Below are positions 26,913 to 36,102 of a stretch of 64,000 nt of DNA, piece after piece. The first letter of the stretch is position 1. Every line of letters starts with the position of its first letter. The position numbers were made by a program, and so were the translations under genes. The notes under the pieces are model-generated. The model was not told where the DNA came from. It saw nothing but the letters and a program-made list of their open reading frames with translations, and searched no databases. Source of the stretch: Marinomonas piezotolerans (lineage in GTDB: Bacteria; Pseudomonadota; Gammaproteobacteria; Pseudomonadales; Marinomonadaceae); assembly GCF_003362755.1 (NCBI RefSeq), contig NZ_QKRA01000001.1, positions 186,001 to 250,000 of the forward strand, read 5' to 3'.

Positions 26913-27941
26913 ATGATTAAGTTGAAGAAAAATCTACTTTGGGCACTATGTGGTACGTCTATCCTAGCATCCAGCATGGTCTCCGCGGCGGACACCACTC
27001 TACACGTGGCAACATGGTTACCGCCAACAAGTTCGCAAAACTCTATTGTTTGGCCGACTTGGAAAAAGTGGGTTGAAAAAGCGACTGACGGCCGCGTAGA
27101 AGTTGTGATTGAGAACTACACGGGCGACCCTAAAGCACTGTTTGACACGGTAGAAGACGGCGTTTACGACGTTACTTTTGCAGTGAACGCGTATTTACCT
27201 GGACGTTTTAAATTAACCAGTGTGGCGGAAATTCCTGGCGAGATCACCGATGCAGAAGTGGGCTCCGTGGCATTATGGAATACCTATGAAAAGTTCTTTA
27301 AACCCGATCAAGAATTCGCGGGCTTAGAGTTGCTTGCTTTGTTTGTTCATGGACCAGGTCAATTGCAAACTAATTTCCCTGTAAACTCATTAGAAGATAT
27401 GAAAGGGAAAAAAATGCGTATTGGCGGTGGACTTGTTAATACGCTTGCGGAGCGCTTGGAAGTAACACCTATCTCGGCACCTGCACCTAAGTCTTACGAA
27501 CTGCTTCAGCAAGGTGTTGTAGATGGGACATTCCTGCCTGCTGAGCAGCAAAGTACACTTCGATTGAGTGAAGTAACAACCAATCTTACGTTGTTCCCGA
27601 AAGGTCTTTATACAACCGCTTTCAGCATCATTATGAATCCAGACACACTTGATAGCCTAAGCCAACAAGATCGTGATGCGATTTTAAGTGTATCCGGTGA
27701 GAAGCTATCAAGACTTGCGGGTGCCGCGTGGGGTAAAGCCGATCAGGATGGCATCTTGGCCGCCAAGGAAGCAGGTGTGAACGTTGTATTTCTTGGACCT
27801 GATGATGCAATCGTAAAAGAGATGAATAAACTTGAGGAAGGAATAGATCAAGCGTGGATTGACTCTGTTTCTGATCGTAAGGCCGACGCAAAAGCGGCGT
27901 TAGCGTATTTCCGAAAAAATGTGAACGAGTTAAGCCAGTAA
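26913..27941 (+). CDS. TRAP transporter periplasmic binding protein (DctP type)
   Basis: A 342-residue exported protein with a signal peptide of about 25 residues (cleaved near VSAAD). The body is of the DctP family, including the segment LEDMKGKKMRIGG around residue 165, where the conserved ligand arginine usually lies. It defines transporter specificity. Substrate is not readable from sequence; the flanking paa and amine-oxidase genes favour an aromatic acid (inference). A hairpin terminator follows. Confidence 0.9.
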   Translation: MIKLKKNLLWALCGTSILASSMVSAADTTLHVATWLPPTSSQNSIVWPTWKKWVEKATDGRVEVVIENYTGDPKALFDTVEDGVYDVTFAVNAYLPGRFKLTSVAEIPGEITDAEVGSVALWNTYEKFFKPDQEFAGLELLALFVHGPGQLQTNFPVNSLEDMKGKKMRIGGGLVNTLAERLEVTPISAPAPKSYELLQQGVVDGTFLPAEQQSTLRLSEVTTNLTLFPKGLYTTAFSIIMNPDTLDSLSQQDRDAILSVSGEKLSRLAGAAWGKADQDGILAAKEAGVNVVFLGPDDAIVKEMNKLEEGIDQAWIDSVSDRKADAKAALAYFRKNVNELSQ

Positions 27942-27965
27942 GACGAGGCTATATTTAACCACATA

Positions 27966-28001
27966 GCAAAAGCCATTGTTTGTTGAAATGATGGCTTTTG
28001 C
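27966..28001 (+). terminator. Hairpin after TRAP binding-protein gene
   Basis: GCAAAAGCCAT at 27966-27976 pairs with ATGGCTTTTGC at 27991-28001, an 11-base perfect stem with a 14-base loop, placed 24 bases after the stop. Confidence 0.6.
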
Positions 28002-28043
28002 GACCTAATTTGGAATGGAGTCCTCGAATATAGAGAGGTCTAT

Positions 28044-28874
28044 ATGAACGCCCATCACACAATCCCCACCCAATATTGCTTCGCATTGGACTTTAAAAAC
28101 TATAGTGAACAAATCGTCCATTATGCAAATATGTCCGTTCTATATTATCAATTTACCACGTCGACGTTAGACAAGACGATAGTGATTGCTGACGGCTGCG
28201 CTGACTTTCAGTTTTGTTGTGACAGCAAGCAGCAGTCTGCCATTCTGTGGGGCTCGGTCGTTACCCCAACCAACATCAGTTACGAATCAAATAAAACCTA
28301 CTGTGGTATTAGGGTGTCCACGTCTATTAGCCGTCGGATCGCGTGTTTAGCTTATGCTGAAGTCATCGATAAAGGCATCCCGTTTAGTGATGTGTTTAAA
28401 TTCGATCCATTCATGTTAGACGGTCTATGTGAGGCGGATGATTTCCTAGCCCGAATTAAGATATTGGAAAACTGGTTGATCAAATCAGGGGCGTTAAATG
28501 ATGCCAAAACGGACATGATTGATCATTGTATCGACACCATAATAAACAGCCATGGAACAATGAGAATCGCTGATATGGCTGGTGAAATAGGCATCAGTGA
28601 ACGACTGTTGAGAAAGAAATTTAATCAAAGTATCGGTATGTCTCCAAAGCAGTACAGCCGTATCGTTCGATTCCAAGATATTATTAGTGACGTTTTATAC
28701 CGCGGCGAATTTCAAAAAAATCATTTGGAAGATTTCATGGATTTCTCCTACTACGACGATTCCCATTTGATCAAAGACTTTAAGTATTTCACTCAAATGA
28801 CCCCCAGTTGGTTTGTTAAAAAAATGCTAGATGTCAACATGACAAGATACGCGTCTTCTACATCGGGCAATTAA
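28044..28874 (+). CDS. AraC-family transcription regulator
   Basis: A 276-residue regulator with an unassigned N-terminal sensing domain and two helix-turn-helix motifs at the C terminus (about residues 170-265; IADMAGEIGISERLLRKKF, then GMSPKQYSRIVRF). It faces an aldehyde dehydrogenase and a tyramine/phenethylamine oxidase. In E. coli the AraC protein FeaR activates exactly such genes, so a FeaR-like role is a reasonable guess, not proven. The stop lies inside a bidirectional terminator. Confidence 0.85.
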   Translation: MNAHHTIPTQYCFALDFKNYSEQIVHYANMSVLYYQFTTSTLDKTIVIADGCADFQFCCDSKQQSAILWGSVVTPTNISYESNKTYCGIRVSTSISRRIACLAYAEVIDKGIPFSDVFKFDPFMLDGLCEADDFLARIKILENWLIKSGALNDAKTDMIDHCIDTIINSHGTMRIADMAGEIGISERLLRKKFNQSIGMSPKQYSRIVRFQDIISDVLYRGEFQKNHLEDFMDFSYYDDSHLIKDFKYFTQMTPSWFVKKMLDVNMTRYASSTSGN

Positions 28875-28897
28875 GGTGTTAGCTGAGCTAACACCTT
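28873..28897. terminator. Bidirectional terminator between convergent genes
   Basis: AAGGTGTTAGC at 28873-28883 pairs perfectly with GCTAACACCTT at 28887-28897 around a TGA loop. It overlaps the AraC stop codon and lies just before the end of the convergent aldehyde dehydrogenase gene. Confidence 0.7.
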
Positions 28898-28911
28898 TAA
28901 CCTTCAGCCTG

Positions 28912-30321
28912 TTAGGAGAAAATACATTGAATAGTCGTATTTGCCAGCAAGCCCTCTTCACCGAACTCAACCCCCAGTCCAGATGACTTCACACCTCCAA
29001 AGGGTGCATTAGGCTGGATCGCTCCATGTTTATTGAGCCAAACGGTACCACACTCCATTTGTTCAGCGATCTTAGCCGCGGCTTCTTTGTCGTTAGACCA
29101 AACTGATCCGCCTAATCCGGCTGAGCTATCGTTTGCAAGCTTGATGGCTTCTTCAACTGTATCAAATGGAATGATTGGTAATGCGGGTCCAAACTGCTCA
29201 TTCTGAACCAGAGCGTTATCATTATTTTCAACTGCCACAAGAGTGATTGGGAAGAATAGGGTGTCTTCTGAATCAAGTGGCCCTCCTAGCAGCACGTTTC
29301 CGCCTTGCTCAATGGATGATTTGACCAATTGATTAACGATATTAAATTGCATCTTGTTCTGAATTGGACCTAACTCTGCTCCGTCGGCGAATCCATCACC
29401 CATTTTTACACTTTTTGAGAACGCGGTTAAGGAATCACATACTTCTTTGTAGATCGACCGATGGACGTATAGGCGCTTCATCGCAGCACAGGTTTGGCCG
29501 TTATTAATGAAGGCTCCCCAAAATAAACCAGGCGCAATCTCATCTGGGTTGCAGTCACCCAACACAATACCGGCATCGTTACCGCCCAATTCGAGTGTTA
29601 GATTTTTAAGGCTCTTAGCGGAAGAAGACATAACTTTCTTGCCAGTCTCAGTGGAGCCAGTGAAGACGATTTTATCGATACCTGGGTGGTCAGAGATGGC
29701 CGCGCCCAGCTCATCACCGCCAGAAATGCTGCTGACGACGCCCTGTGGCAGAATACCATTCATTATTTCAATCATGCGTAGCGTAGACAGCGGAGTGTAA
29801 GGCGAGGGCTTACAGATCACGGTGTTGCCCGCCAAAATAGCTGGGATGATGTGCCAAATTGCAATCATCACAGGCCAATTCCAAGGAGTGATTGAAGCGA
29901 CAACACCGATAGGGCGACGATGTAGCTCGATGTGACCATTTTCATCGTCTTGTAGAACTTTGACTGGTAGCTCTAAACTGGCTGTATAACGTGTCCAAGC
30001 GACGGCACCCCCCATTTCAAACATGGATCCAAGTGAAGCCCCGATTGGTTTACCTTGTTCTTGAGTGATGATGCTGGCCAATTCTTCAGAGTGCTTTTCT
30101 AACGCATCGGCGATTTGGTTGATATAAGCCTGACGTTCGGCGTACGGGATGGCCGACCAAGACTCAAAGGCCTTTCTGGATTCAGCGATCATGGTATGCA
30201 GATCGTCCACGGTGGCCTTTGGGCATTCTCCAACAGGCGCCAGCGTGGATGGATTGATAACCGAGAATGTTTCGGTTGTGTTGAATTTTTTACTACCGCT
30301 CATTAATGAATAGGTTGTCAT
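28912..30321 (-). CDS. Aldehyde dehydrogenase, probably for arylacetaldehydes
   Basis: A 469-residue NAD(P)-dependent dehydrogenase. TPWNWPVMI (substrate tunnel), FTGSTETGKKV (cofactor), LELGGNDAGIV (general base Glu) and the nucleophile C278 (NNGQTCAAMKR) are present. Start 30321 has GAAGGG upstream; a longer frame to 30345 has none. Next to the copper amine oxidase it could oxidise the aldehyde the oxidase makes, as FeaB does in E. coli, giving phenylacetate or 4-hydroxyphenylacetate. The family is broad, so substrate is inferred from context. Confidence 0.85.
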   Translation of the reverse strand: MTTYSLMSGSKKFNTTETFSVINPSTLAPVGECPKATVDDLHTMIAESRKAFESWSAIPYAERQAYINQIADALEKHSEELASIITQEQGKPIGASLGSMFEMGGAVAWTRYTASLELPVKVLQDDENGHIELHRRPIGVVASITPWNWPVMIAIWHIIPAILAGNTVICKPSPYTPLSTLRMIEIMNGILPQGVVSSISGGDELGAAISDHPGIDKIVFTGSTETGKKVMSSSAKSLKNLTLELGGNDAGIVLGDCNPDEIAPGLFWGAFINNGQTCAAMKRLYVHRSIYKEVCDSLTAFSKSVKMGDGFADGAELGPIQNKMQFNIVNQLVKSSIEQGGNVLLGGPLDSEDTLFFPITLVAVENNDNALVQNEQFGPALPIIPFDTVEEAIKLANDSSAGLGGSVWSNDKEAAAKIAEQMECGTVWLNKHGAIQPNAPFGGVKSSGLGVEFGEEGLLANTTIQCIFS

Positions 30322-30391
30322 AATATACCCTTCTATTATTCTCATTGTCGGTTAGCGTAGCGGTTTTAAAATACGGCTACACGAAGAAGGA

Positions 30392-30430
30392 AGAGGGGAG
30401 TAAGTCGTGAGACGGCGCTTATTCCCCTCT
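30392..30430 (-). terminator. Terminator after the amine oxidase gene
   Basis: AGAGGGGAGTAAG at 30392-30404 pairs with CTTATTCCCCTCT at 30418-30430 with a single G-T wobble. On the minus strand it lies 8 bases past the tynA stop and is followed by a pyrimidine-rich stretch. Confidence 0.65.
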
Positions 30431-30438
30431 ACTCGCTT

Positions 30439-32715
30439 TTACTTATCCGCTGTTTCTGTTGGAAGATTCAGCGTCGGGGTTTGATCGAAGAAGTTCCAAG
30501 GCTTAAGCATCGCGTGCACGTACTCAGTCGGCATCATTGGCCATTCTTCTGCACGAGCAACGTGAGTCGCGCCAGTAGTGATCCATAGAACGTTGTCTTT
30601 GTTTTCGATGGATTCATTATCCTCAACGTATACTTTTAGACCGGTATCGGTTTTAGCTCGGTTCGGGTAAGTGCCTTCTGGGAAGCGCTCTTCTGGCTTG
30701 TAATTGGTGACCCAAATTTGCTTGTCCATAAAGTTCACGCGTTTGTAGAGCCATTCGTCTTCACTGAACAGCGCGCCTTTCGCTATAGGGTGAGTCCCCC
30801 CGGCAAAAGGAATAATTTGGTACGAAACAGGGTTACCCATACGATTTTCTTTGTTTGGGTTGCTCATCAAGCGAATCGTAGAAGGGTCGAATTTCTGCGA
30901 CGCTTCTTGCTCGTCTTTTACGGTATGTTGGTTCACGACCATAACGCTCTTACGAGGGCCGCCAGCGGTGTTCTTTTCAACCGTAGGGTTAAGCTCCACG
31001 AGAGAGTTTTTCTCACCATCAACGTCTAGGTCTAAACGGAAGTTGTAGATGTGCTGGTGAGTCGTTCCCACAATGTTATGGTCGATCAGCGTGCCGTAGC
31101 GAGTATCTTGCTCGGCCGTTGCATCATGCATTGTCCGAGTTTTGACACCTTTGACTGCTTCAATACCCGATGCACCCACATCCAATTTAATCGTACCGTT
31201 TGCTAGCAGCACCCAATCGAACATGTAGTCGTAGTTACCTATGGTGCTGACCCAGCGAATGACTAGCTCTCTGCGAGCTCTGCTTTGATTGCCAGCGCCG
31301 CTTCCGAGCATTTCGTTGTGTTTGTATTCAGGTCCCGCATAGCGTTCAAATATCGCAATGGCATTAGGGATGGTATACGGCGACCCGCTGTTATCCGCTA
31401 GGGTGGCAGGTAATAACTTGGCATTGGTTGGTACGTCAGATCCCAGCTCAAGAGGAGACGTCAGACCGCCCATGCCGTAATCACCAGAATCTAAGTAAGC
31501 TTTAAAGTACCAACCAATGTCTGGATCACCGTAAGGAACAATCATGCCACCCAAGGAACCTTCATACATGATTTTGCGTTTGGTACCTTGGTCGTTATAC
31601 GTCATTGTTGATAAAACAGGGCCGACACGAGGATCAAGCTTTAGGTGGAAGTCCCAGTTTTGCCAATGAACAATATTGCCTGATAGTTTGTAATTCGTAC
31701 CTTTAGGCTCAGTCGTGACAAGCGGTTTCACAGTGGCTTTGTTAGGGAAGTCGCGCCCATCATAAGGGTTAGGTTTCATTGGGACAGGAATGACGCCACT
31801 GTCTTCTATTTTTTCAATGGATTTGGTTTCTAGGTTAACGACTGCCACTAGTCCTTCGATTGGGTGTGCCCAGAAATTGCCGTCACCAATATCAAGGTAA
31901 GATACAATTTTGAGTAGGCGATCATCTTCTTTAAGACCGTCTTCGCCGTTGAAGAAACCGACTGTTAATGGTGTTGCCACCACTTCCTTAACATTGTCTA
32001 TGCCTCTTTTTTTAAGGGCGTCTGCATACTCTTTGCTGCCTTCGATAATTTCTTGGGCGGCGACGAAGTCATCCCAGATCACCATACCGTGAACATCTTT
32101 GATGGGCTGCCAACGAGTAACAGCTTTAGTTTCTAGATTGACGGTCCCTTCAATGACCTGCTTGCCATCCAAGATGGTGAAGTTAGCCAGACGCTGAAAG
32201 TGTTCATGTTGTCCGAATGACCAAGCCCAGACTTTGCTTTTTTCTGGCTCCGCCAACTTAATTTCAGTGAAACGCAAATTGTTACGGAAGTATTTAGAAG
32301 ATTGAACGGTTTGTTGAGTGAGAGTGATTTCCGCTTCAGACAACGGGTCTAATGGGTGTTTTGCGTCGCTTACCGATATGGTCTGAGGCACATATTCTTC
32401 GAACAAATCATTAGCAAAGTGACGCTCAACTAAAACGTGCCCATGCTCGACTTTGATCGGTGCATCGAGGCGAATCATTTGACCGTTTACCTCAGCTTCT
32501 AACGCACCCACTTTCACACAAGCATGCGCTTTATCGAGTGTTATATGGACTTCTTTGGCTGATTTATCGTAGTAATAGGCTGCACCAGAACTGGTGAGAG
32601 AATCCTCAAGAGGAATATAGTCGGCGGATCCACCGTGGGCGATTGCAGTATTCGTTGTGGCAAGTGATAGAGCCGCTATGGCAGCGGCAACGATCGTTTT
32701 TTTATTATTAATCAT
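30439..32715 (-). CDS. tynA: Periplasmic copper amine oxidase (tyramine/phenethylamine oxidase)
   Basis: A 758-residue exported enzyme with a signal peptide (about residues 1-26). It oxidises primary amines such as phenethylamine or tyramine to aldehydes with release of ammonia and H2O2. The tyrosine converted to topaquinone is Y495 in N-Y-D-Y; the copper ligands are H553 and H555 (HQH) plus a later histidine; the base is D409 (YLDSGDYGMG). The extra N-terminal stalk domain, also found in E. coli TynA, is present, and the length is nearly identical. It should act in the periplasm, and its product is taken up or oxidised by neighbours. Confidence 0.93.
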   Translation of the reverse strand: MINNKKTIVAAAIAALSLATTNTAIAHGGSADYIPLEDSLTSSGAAYYYDKSAKEVHITLDKAHACVKVGALEAEVNGQMIRLDAPIKVEHGHVLVERHFANDLFEEYVPQTISVSDAKHPLDPLSEAEITLTQQTVQSSKYFRNNLRFTEIKLAEPEKSKVWAWSFGQHEHFQRLANFTILDGKQVIEGTVNLETKAVTRWQPIKDVHGMVIWDDFVAAQEIIEGSKEYADALKKRGIDNVKEVVATPLTVGFFNGEDGLKEDDRLLKIVSYLDIGDGNFWAHPIEGLVAVVNLETKSIEKIEDSGVIPVPMKPNPYDGRDFPNKATVKPLVTTEPKGTNYKLSGNIVHWQNWDFHLKLDPRVGPVLSTMTYNDQGTKRKIMYEGSLGGMIVPYGDPDIGWYFKAYLDSGDYGMGGLTSPLELGSDVPTNAKLLPATLADNSGSPYTIPNAIAIFERYAGPEYKHNEMLGSGAGNQSRARRELVIRWVSTIGNYDYMFDWVLLANGTIKLDVGASGIEAVKGVKTRTMHDATAEQDTRYGTLIDHNIVGTTHQHIYNFRLDLDVDGEKNSLVELNPTVEKNTAGGPRKSVMVVNQHTVKDEQEASQKFDPSTIRLMSNPNKENRMGNPVSYQIIPFAGGTHPIAKGALFSEDEWLYKRVNFMDKQIWVTNYKPEERFPEGTYPNRAKTDTGLKVYVEDNESIENKDNVLWITTGATHVARAEEWPMMPTEYVHAMLKPWNFFDQTPTLNLPTETADK

Positions 32716-32849
32716 CGGATGCTCCAGTGTGTGGTTACATCCTCATTCAACAAAATTAAATAATATGAGTATTGTAAAAAACGGCCGCTCCAAATTCTGC
32801 GCAGAAGCCACTATTATTTACCTAGAGAGTAGGGGCGGATCGGAGCATA

Positions 32850-32877
32850 ACAGGTCTTATTTTTCTATGAGACCTGT
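32850..32877 (-). terminator. Hairpin after class II aldolase gene
   Basis: ACAGGTCT at 32850-32857 pairs with AGACCTGT at 32870-32877, 15 bases past the aldolase stop on the minus strand. There is no clear T-run, so termination may be weak. Confidence 0.45.
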
Positions 32878-32892
32878 ATGCTGATGTCGGCA

Positions 32893-33663
32893 TTATTGCT
32901 TATAGGACGGATCTTGCTTTTCTATCAGTCGTTTCAATGCGGCAAATACATCTTCGCCCGCACCGTATTTCGGGTCTAGGGGCAAGGAGTCCGCAGCGCA
33001 TTTTTTACAGATCTCTTCAGGTATTTCGCGCACTTTTCCCATAGACATAGACGCCATCTGTACTTCACAGGCACGAGTAACGAGCCACAGTAATGAAAAC
33101 GCTTGGGCCAAGGTGCTCCCCATCACAACTGGACCATGGTTTCGAAGCATTAAAATAGGTTTACCCCCGGCACTGTCAATGATGCGTTGCCCCTCATCCA
33201 TATCAAGCGTAATGCCCTCAAACTCATGATAGGCAACGTGATCATAGATTTGCGCTGAATAGAAGTTGCTGTAAGAGATGCCTTCTTCCAAGCAGCATAC
33301 CGCTAAAGTAGGTGTGGTATGAACATGCATAATGCAATGTGCGCCTTCCACTTTGTCATGAATGGCACTGTGGAATGTAAAGCCTGCTGGGTTGATAGGC
33401 CAATCCGAGTGGCCAATGATATTGCCTTTGATGTCCACCTTTACCAGATTGGAGGCTGTGACTTCACTGTAGTGCAATCCGAAAGGGTTGATGAGGAAAT
33501 GATCTTCTTCACCGGGGACTCGAAGGGAAATATGGTTATAAATAGCTTCGTCCCATTTTAGATAGGCAAAGATTCGGTACATCGCTGCTAGGTCTAATCT
33601 TGCTTGCCACTCCGCCTCACTGAATCGGCTAGGTTGCTCAAAGTATCGCTTAGTAGATGTCAT
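32893..33663 (-). CDS. Class II aldolase/adducin-family protein
   Basis: A 256-residue cytoplasmic protein of the fuculose-phosphate-aldolase/adducin fold. Zinc-binding histidines are visible in CIMHVHTTPTLAV (H-x-H) and near LMLRNHGPVVMG. Members include sugar-phosphate aldolases, decarboxylases and non-enzymatic proteins. The gene is divergent from a LysR gene, which probably controls it. Substrate unknown. Confidence 0.82.
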   Translation of the reverse strand: MTSTKRYFEQPSRFSEAEWQARLDLAAMYRIFAYLKWDEAIYNHISLRVPGEEDHFLINPFGLHYSEVTASNLVKVDIKGNIIGHSDWPINPAGFTFHSAIHDKVEGAHCIMHVHTTPTLAVCCLEEGISYSNFYSAQIYDHVAYHEFEGITLDMDEGQRIIDSAGGKPILMLRNHGPVVMGSTLAQAFSLLWLVTRACEVQMASMSMGKVREIPEEICKKCAADSLPLDPKYGAGEDVFAALKRLIEKQDPSYKQ

Positions 33664-33809
33664 GATTTCTCTCTTTGTATTGTTGTTTTGTTATTAGGCT
33701 AAATAAAAACAGGGCTATAAAAAACCAAAATAAATATGGTGTAGCTCAATAATTTTTATGTACCCTAAGGTGTCCATTACGCTCACCACCGCTTTTTAGA
33801 GGTTGTCCA

Positions 33810-34775
33810 ATGAACAGCAAACAACTTACGTTTTTCTTGAAGACCGCTGAACTAAGCAGCATTGCAGGGGCGGCGCGTGCCTTGAACGTCGCACAGCCAA
33901 GTATCAGTTTGCAGATTGAGAATCTAGAACACGAACTTGGGACTCATTTATTTGATCGCAGTTTTCGCGGCGTTGTGTTGACTCAAACTGGCCAGATTTT
34001 TCGGGCTCACGCAGAGTCCATTTTGCGACAGATGACGCAGGCTAAGAGCGATGTTCATCAGTTTGAGCACCAACCGTCAGGGGTTTTATCCATTGGTATG
34101 ACTCAACCAATAGGTAACATTCTTTCTGTGCCATTATTGGCATTAGTGGAGCAGCGTTATCCAAATATCAGTCTGGATCTGCATGTCGGTTTGTCGTACA
34201 ACTTAACGAATCAATTACAGTCTGGAGAAATTGATATCGCCATCTCATCTCCTGATGGGTCGGATACGCAGAAGATACGCCAAACTAAACTGTTCCGAGA
34301 AAAGCTGTTTTTGGCAGTGGGTTCGGATCCTAAAACGCCATCGCAAAAAGAACTCAATGGCGCCAAGACCATTACGTTTTCAGAATTAGCCAAGCATGAT
34401 GTGATTGTGACGGGGGCTAGAGATTCGCTAGGTTTTGTATTGGGTCAGTATGAACAGATAACGGGCATACAGCTAACCCATAAACCGGCTTTTGGTCAGC
34501 TAATGACAACATTGCGTTATGTGGTGGATGGTCATGGCGTATTGTTAGCACCGACGTCTGCTTTTTATCATTTACAACAAATTAACCAGATACAGGCGGT
34601 TGAAATTATTGAGCCAACATTATGGCGAGACGTCTGTTTTTCGACGTCTACAGATCGCCCTCAAACAGCGTTACTCAAAGCGGTGATACCTCTTATCCAA
34701 GAAGTCACAAAGACTGAGTGGACGTCTGGGCATTGGCAAGGAGAATTGTTTGAGTTTTCAATTAATGATCAATAG
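33810..34775 (+). CDS. LysR-family transcription regulator
   Basis: A 321-residue regulator with an N-terminal winged helix (about residues 1-60; SSIAGAARALNVAQPSIS) and a C-terminal periplasmic-binding-protein-like effector domain. It resembles Cbl/NAC-type LysR regulators in its helix-turn-helix. It is divergent from the class II aldolase (146 bases) and 129 bases upstream of a TAXI binding protein, either of which may be its target. Confidence 0.88.
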   Translation: MNSKQLTFFLKTAELSSIAGAARALNVAQPSISLQIENLEHELGTHLFDRSFRGVVLTQTGQIFRAHAESILRQMTQAKSDVHQFEHQPSGVLSIGMTQPIGNILSVPLLALVEQRYPNISLDLHVGLSYNLTNQLQSGEIDIAISSPDGSDTQKIRQTKLFREKLFLAVGSDPKTPSQKELNGAKTITFSELAKHDVIVTGARDSLGFVLGQYEQITGIQLTHKPAFGQLMTTLRYVVDGHGVLLAPTSAFYHLQQINQIQAVEIIEPTLWRDVCFSTSTDRPQTALLKAVIPLIQEVTKTEWTSGHWQGELFEFSINDQ

Positions 34776-34904
34776 GTCGTTTTTAGTATTCATTTATTGA
34801 TGATTGGAGTGCCAAAATTTAATTTTACGGATATGAAATTAACAGATAGATTGGTTGTATAGTCGAATCAATAACCAAAATAAAAAAACAGATTGGAGAA
34901 CCGT

Positions 34905-35912
34905 ATGTATCATCCCAGAAAGCTTCTGAAGAATGGATTGTGTGCTGTCGGCGTTGTATTTGCTACCTCCTTTATGGCTTCGGTAAGCCATGCAGAGCGA
35001 ATCGGCATGGAGTCGGCAACGCCAAACAGCATTCTTGGTATGCTTCCTCAGGCTATGGCGCCTCACTGGTCTAAAGAAGGTGTGGATATTCAATTGTCCC
35101 TAAACCAAACGCTCACAAAGTCTCTTTTGAAATTGGGGCAAGGCAGCTTGGACTCTGCGGTTATCCCACCTTTGGCTTATAACGCCATGAAAAAAGGAGT
35201 TGGCCCGTACGCAAGGATTTCAGATAAAGCTAAGTCTTTGTCTAAGAATGTTCGCGGTCTGTTTACGCTTCCGGGAAGTTATTATCACGCCATTACCCGA
35301 GCGGATTCGGGGATTCAAACTTGGGCCGACGCGCGAGGCAAACGAGTTTACATTGGCCCGCCAGCCGGCGCAGCGAACTCTCAAATTATGAGTTTAGCAG
35401 AGGCCGGTGGTCTTCCTAAGGGCGAGTACGATGGGATAAAAGCACCTTGGGGTGCAGCGACCCAAAGCTATCAAGATGGCCAATTTGACGTCTATGTGGG
35501 AACCTTTAGTCTAGGCTCTCAGTCACTAGCGGAGCTGAGCTTAGCGAATGATATTCGTCTGCTCGGATTGCCTGGCGAGAAAATGTTGCCACCTAAAGGG
35601 CTTGGTATGCAGGCAGCAGAAATTCCAGTGAATACCTACCCTGGGCAGGTCAATACTAAGCCCGTACTTACTTGGCAGACAATCATGATGATGGCTGTTA
35701 ATAAGGACGTATCTGATGATACAGCTTATACCCTCACAAAGCTGTTTATTGAGAAGCGTTGGGAGTTAGCGCAATCTAATGCACTGTTCAATGACCTGCT
35801 AACCACGGACTATTTTGTAGGCGTTAATGCGCCTCTTCACCCTGGTGCGGTGCGTTACTATCGCGAAGCAGGCATTGATATTCCAGAAGAGTTATTGCCA
35901 CCTCAGTCTTAG
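34905..35912 (+). CDS. TAXI-family solute-binding protein, orphan
   Basis: A 335-residue exported protein with a signal peptide of about 30 residues (SVSHAER). It belongs to the TAXI type of TRAP-associated binding proteins (SLDSAVIPPLAYNAMK and GPPAGAANSQIM segments). ATG 34905 has GGAG six bases upstream. No TRAP membrane component lies beside it, so it either works with a distant permease or as a sensor. A long perfect hairpin follows. Confidence 0.75.
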   Translation: MYHPRKLLKNGLCAVGVVFATSFMASVSHAERIGMESATPNSILGMLPQAMAPHWSKEGVDIQLSLNQTLTKSLLKLGQGSLDSAVIPPLAYNAMKKGVGPYARISDKAKSLSKNVRGLFTLPGSYYHAITRADSGIQTWADARGKRVYIGPPAGAANSQIMSLAEAGGLPKGEYDGIKAPWGAATQSYQDGQFDVYVGTFSLGSQSLAELSLANDIRLLGLPGEKMLPPKGLGMQAAEIPVNTYPGQVNTKPVLTWQTIMMMAVNKDVSDDTAYTLTKLFIEKRWELAQSNALFNDLLTTDYFVGVNAPLHPGAVRYYREAGIDIPEELLPPQS

Positions 35913-36036
35913 TGAAGTACACATAGTATTTGCAAGACGCTTTAGCGAAAGAGCCGCGTCTTTTAGAGCAGATATCAGGACTTTGCTGTTATTGTTTTAC
36001 GAAACAACGCCTCTTTTACTCAAGTAAAAGCTACCA

Positions 36037-36076
36037 CGTAAAGGCTCCTAGGTTATTTAACCTAGGAGCCTTTACG
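36037..36076. terminator. 18-bp perfect inverted repeat between convergent genes
   Basis: Positions 36037-36054 and 36059-36076 are perfect reverse complements around the loop ATTT. It lies between the ends of the TAXI and ABC-binding-protein genes and is most likely a bidirectional terminator, although the T-run is short. A second smaller repeat (CTTTTACT/AGTAAAAG) is at 36013-36030. Confidence 0.7.
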
Positions 36077-36102
36077 ATTCTTACCAATCTATTCGTTATC
36101 CG

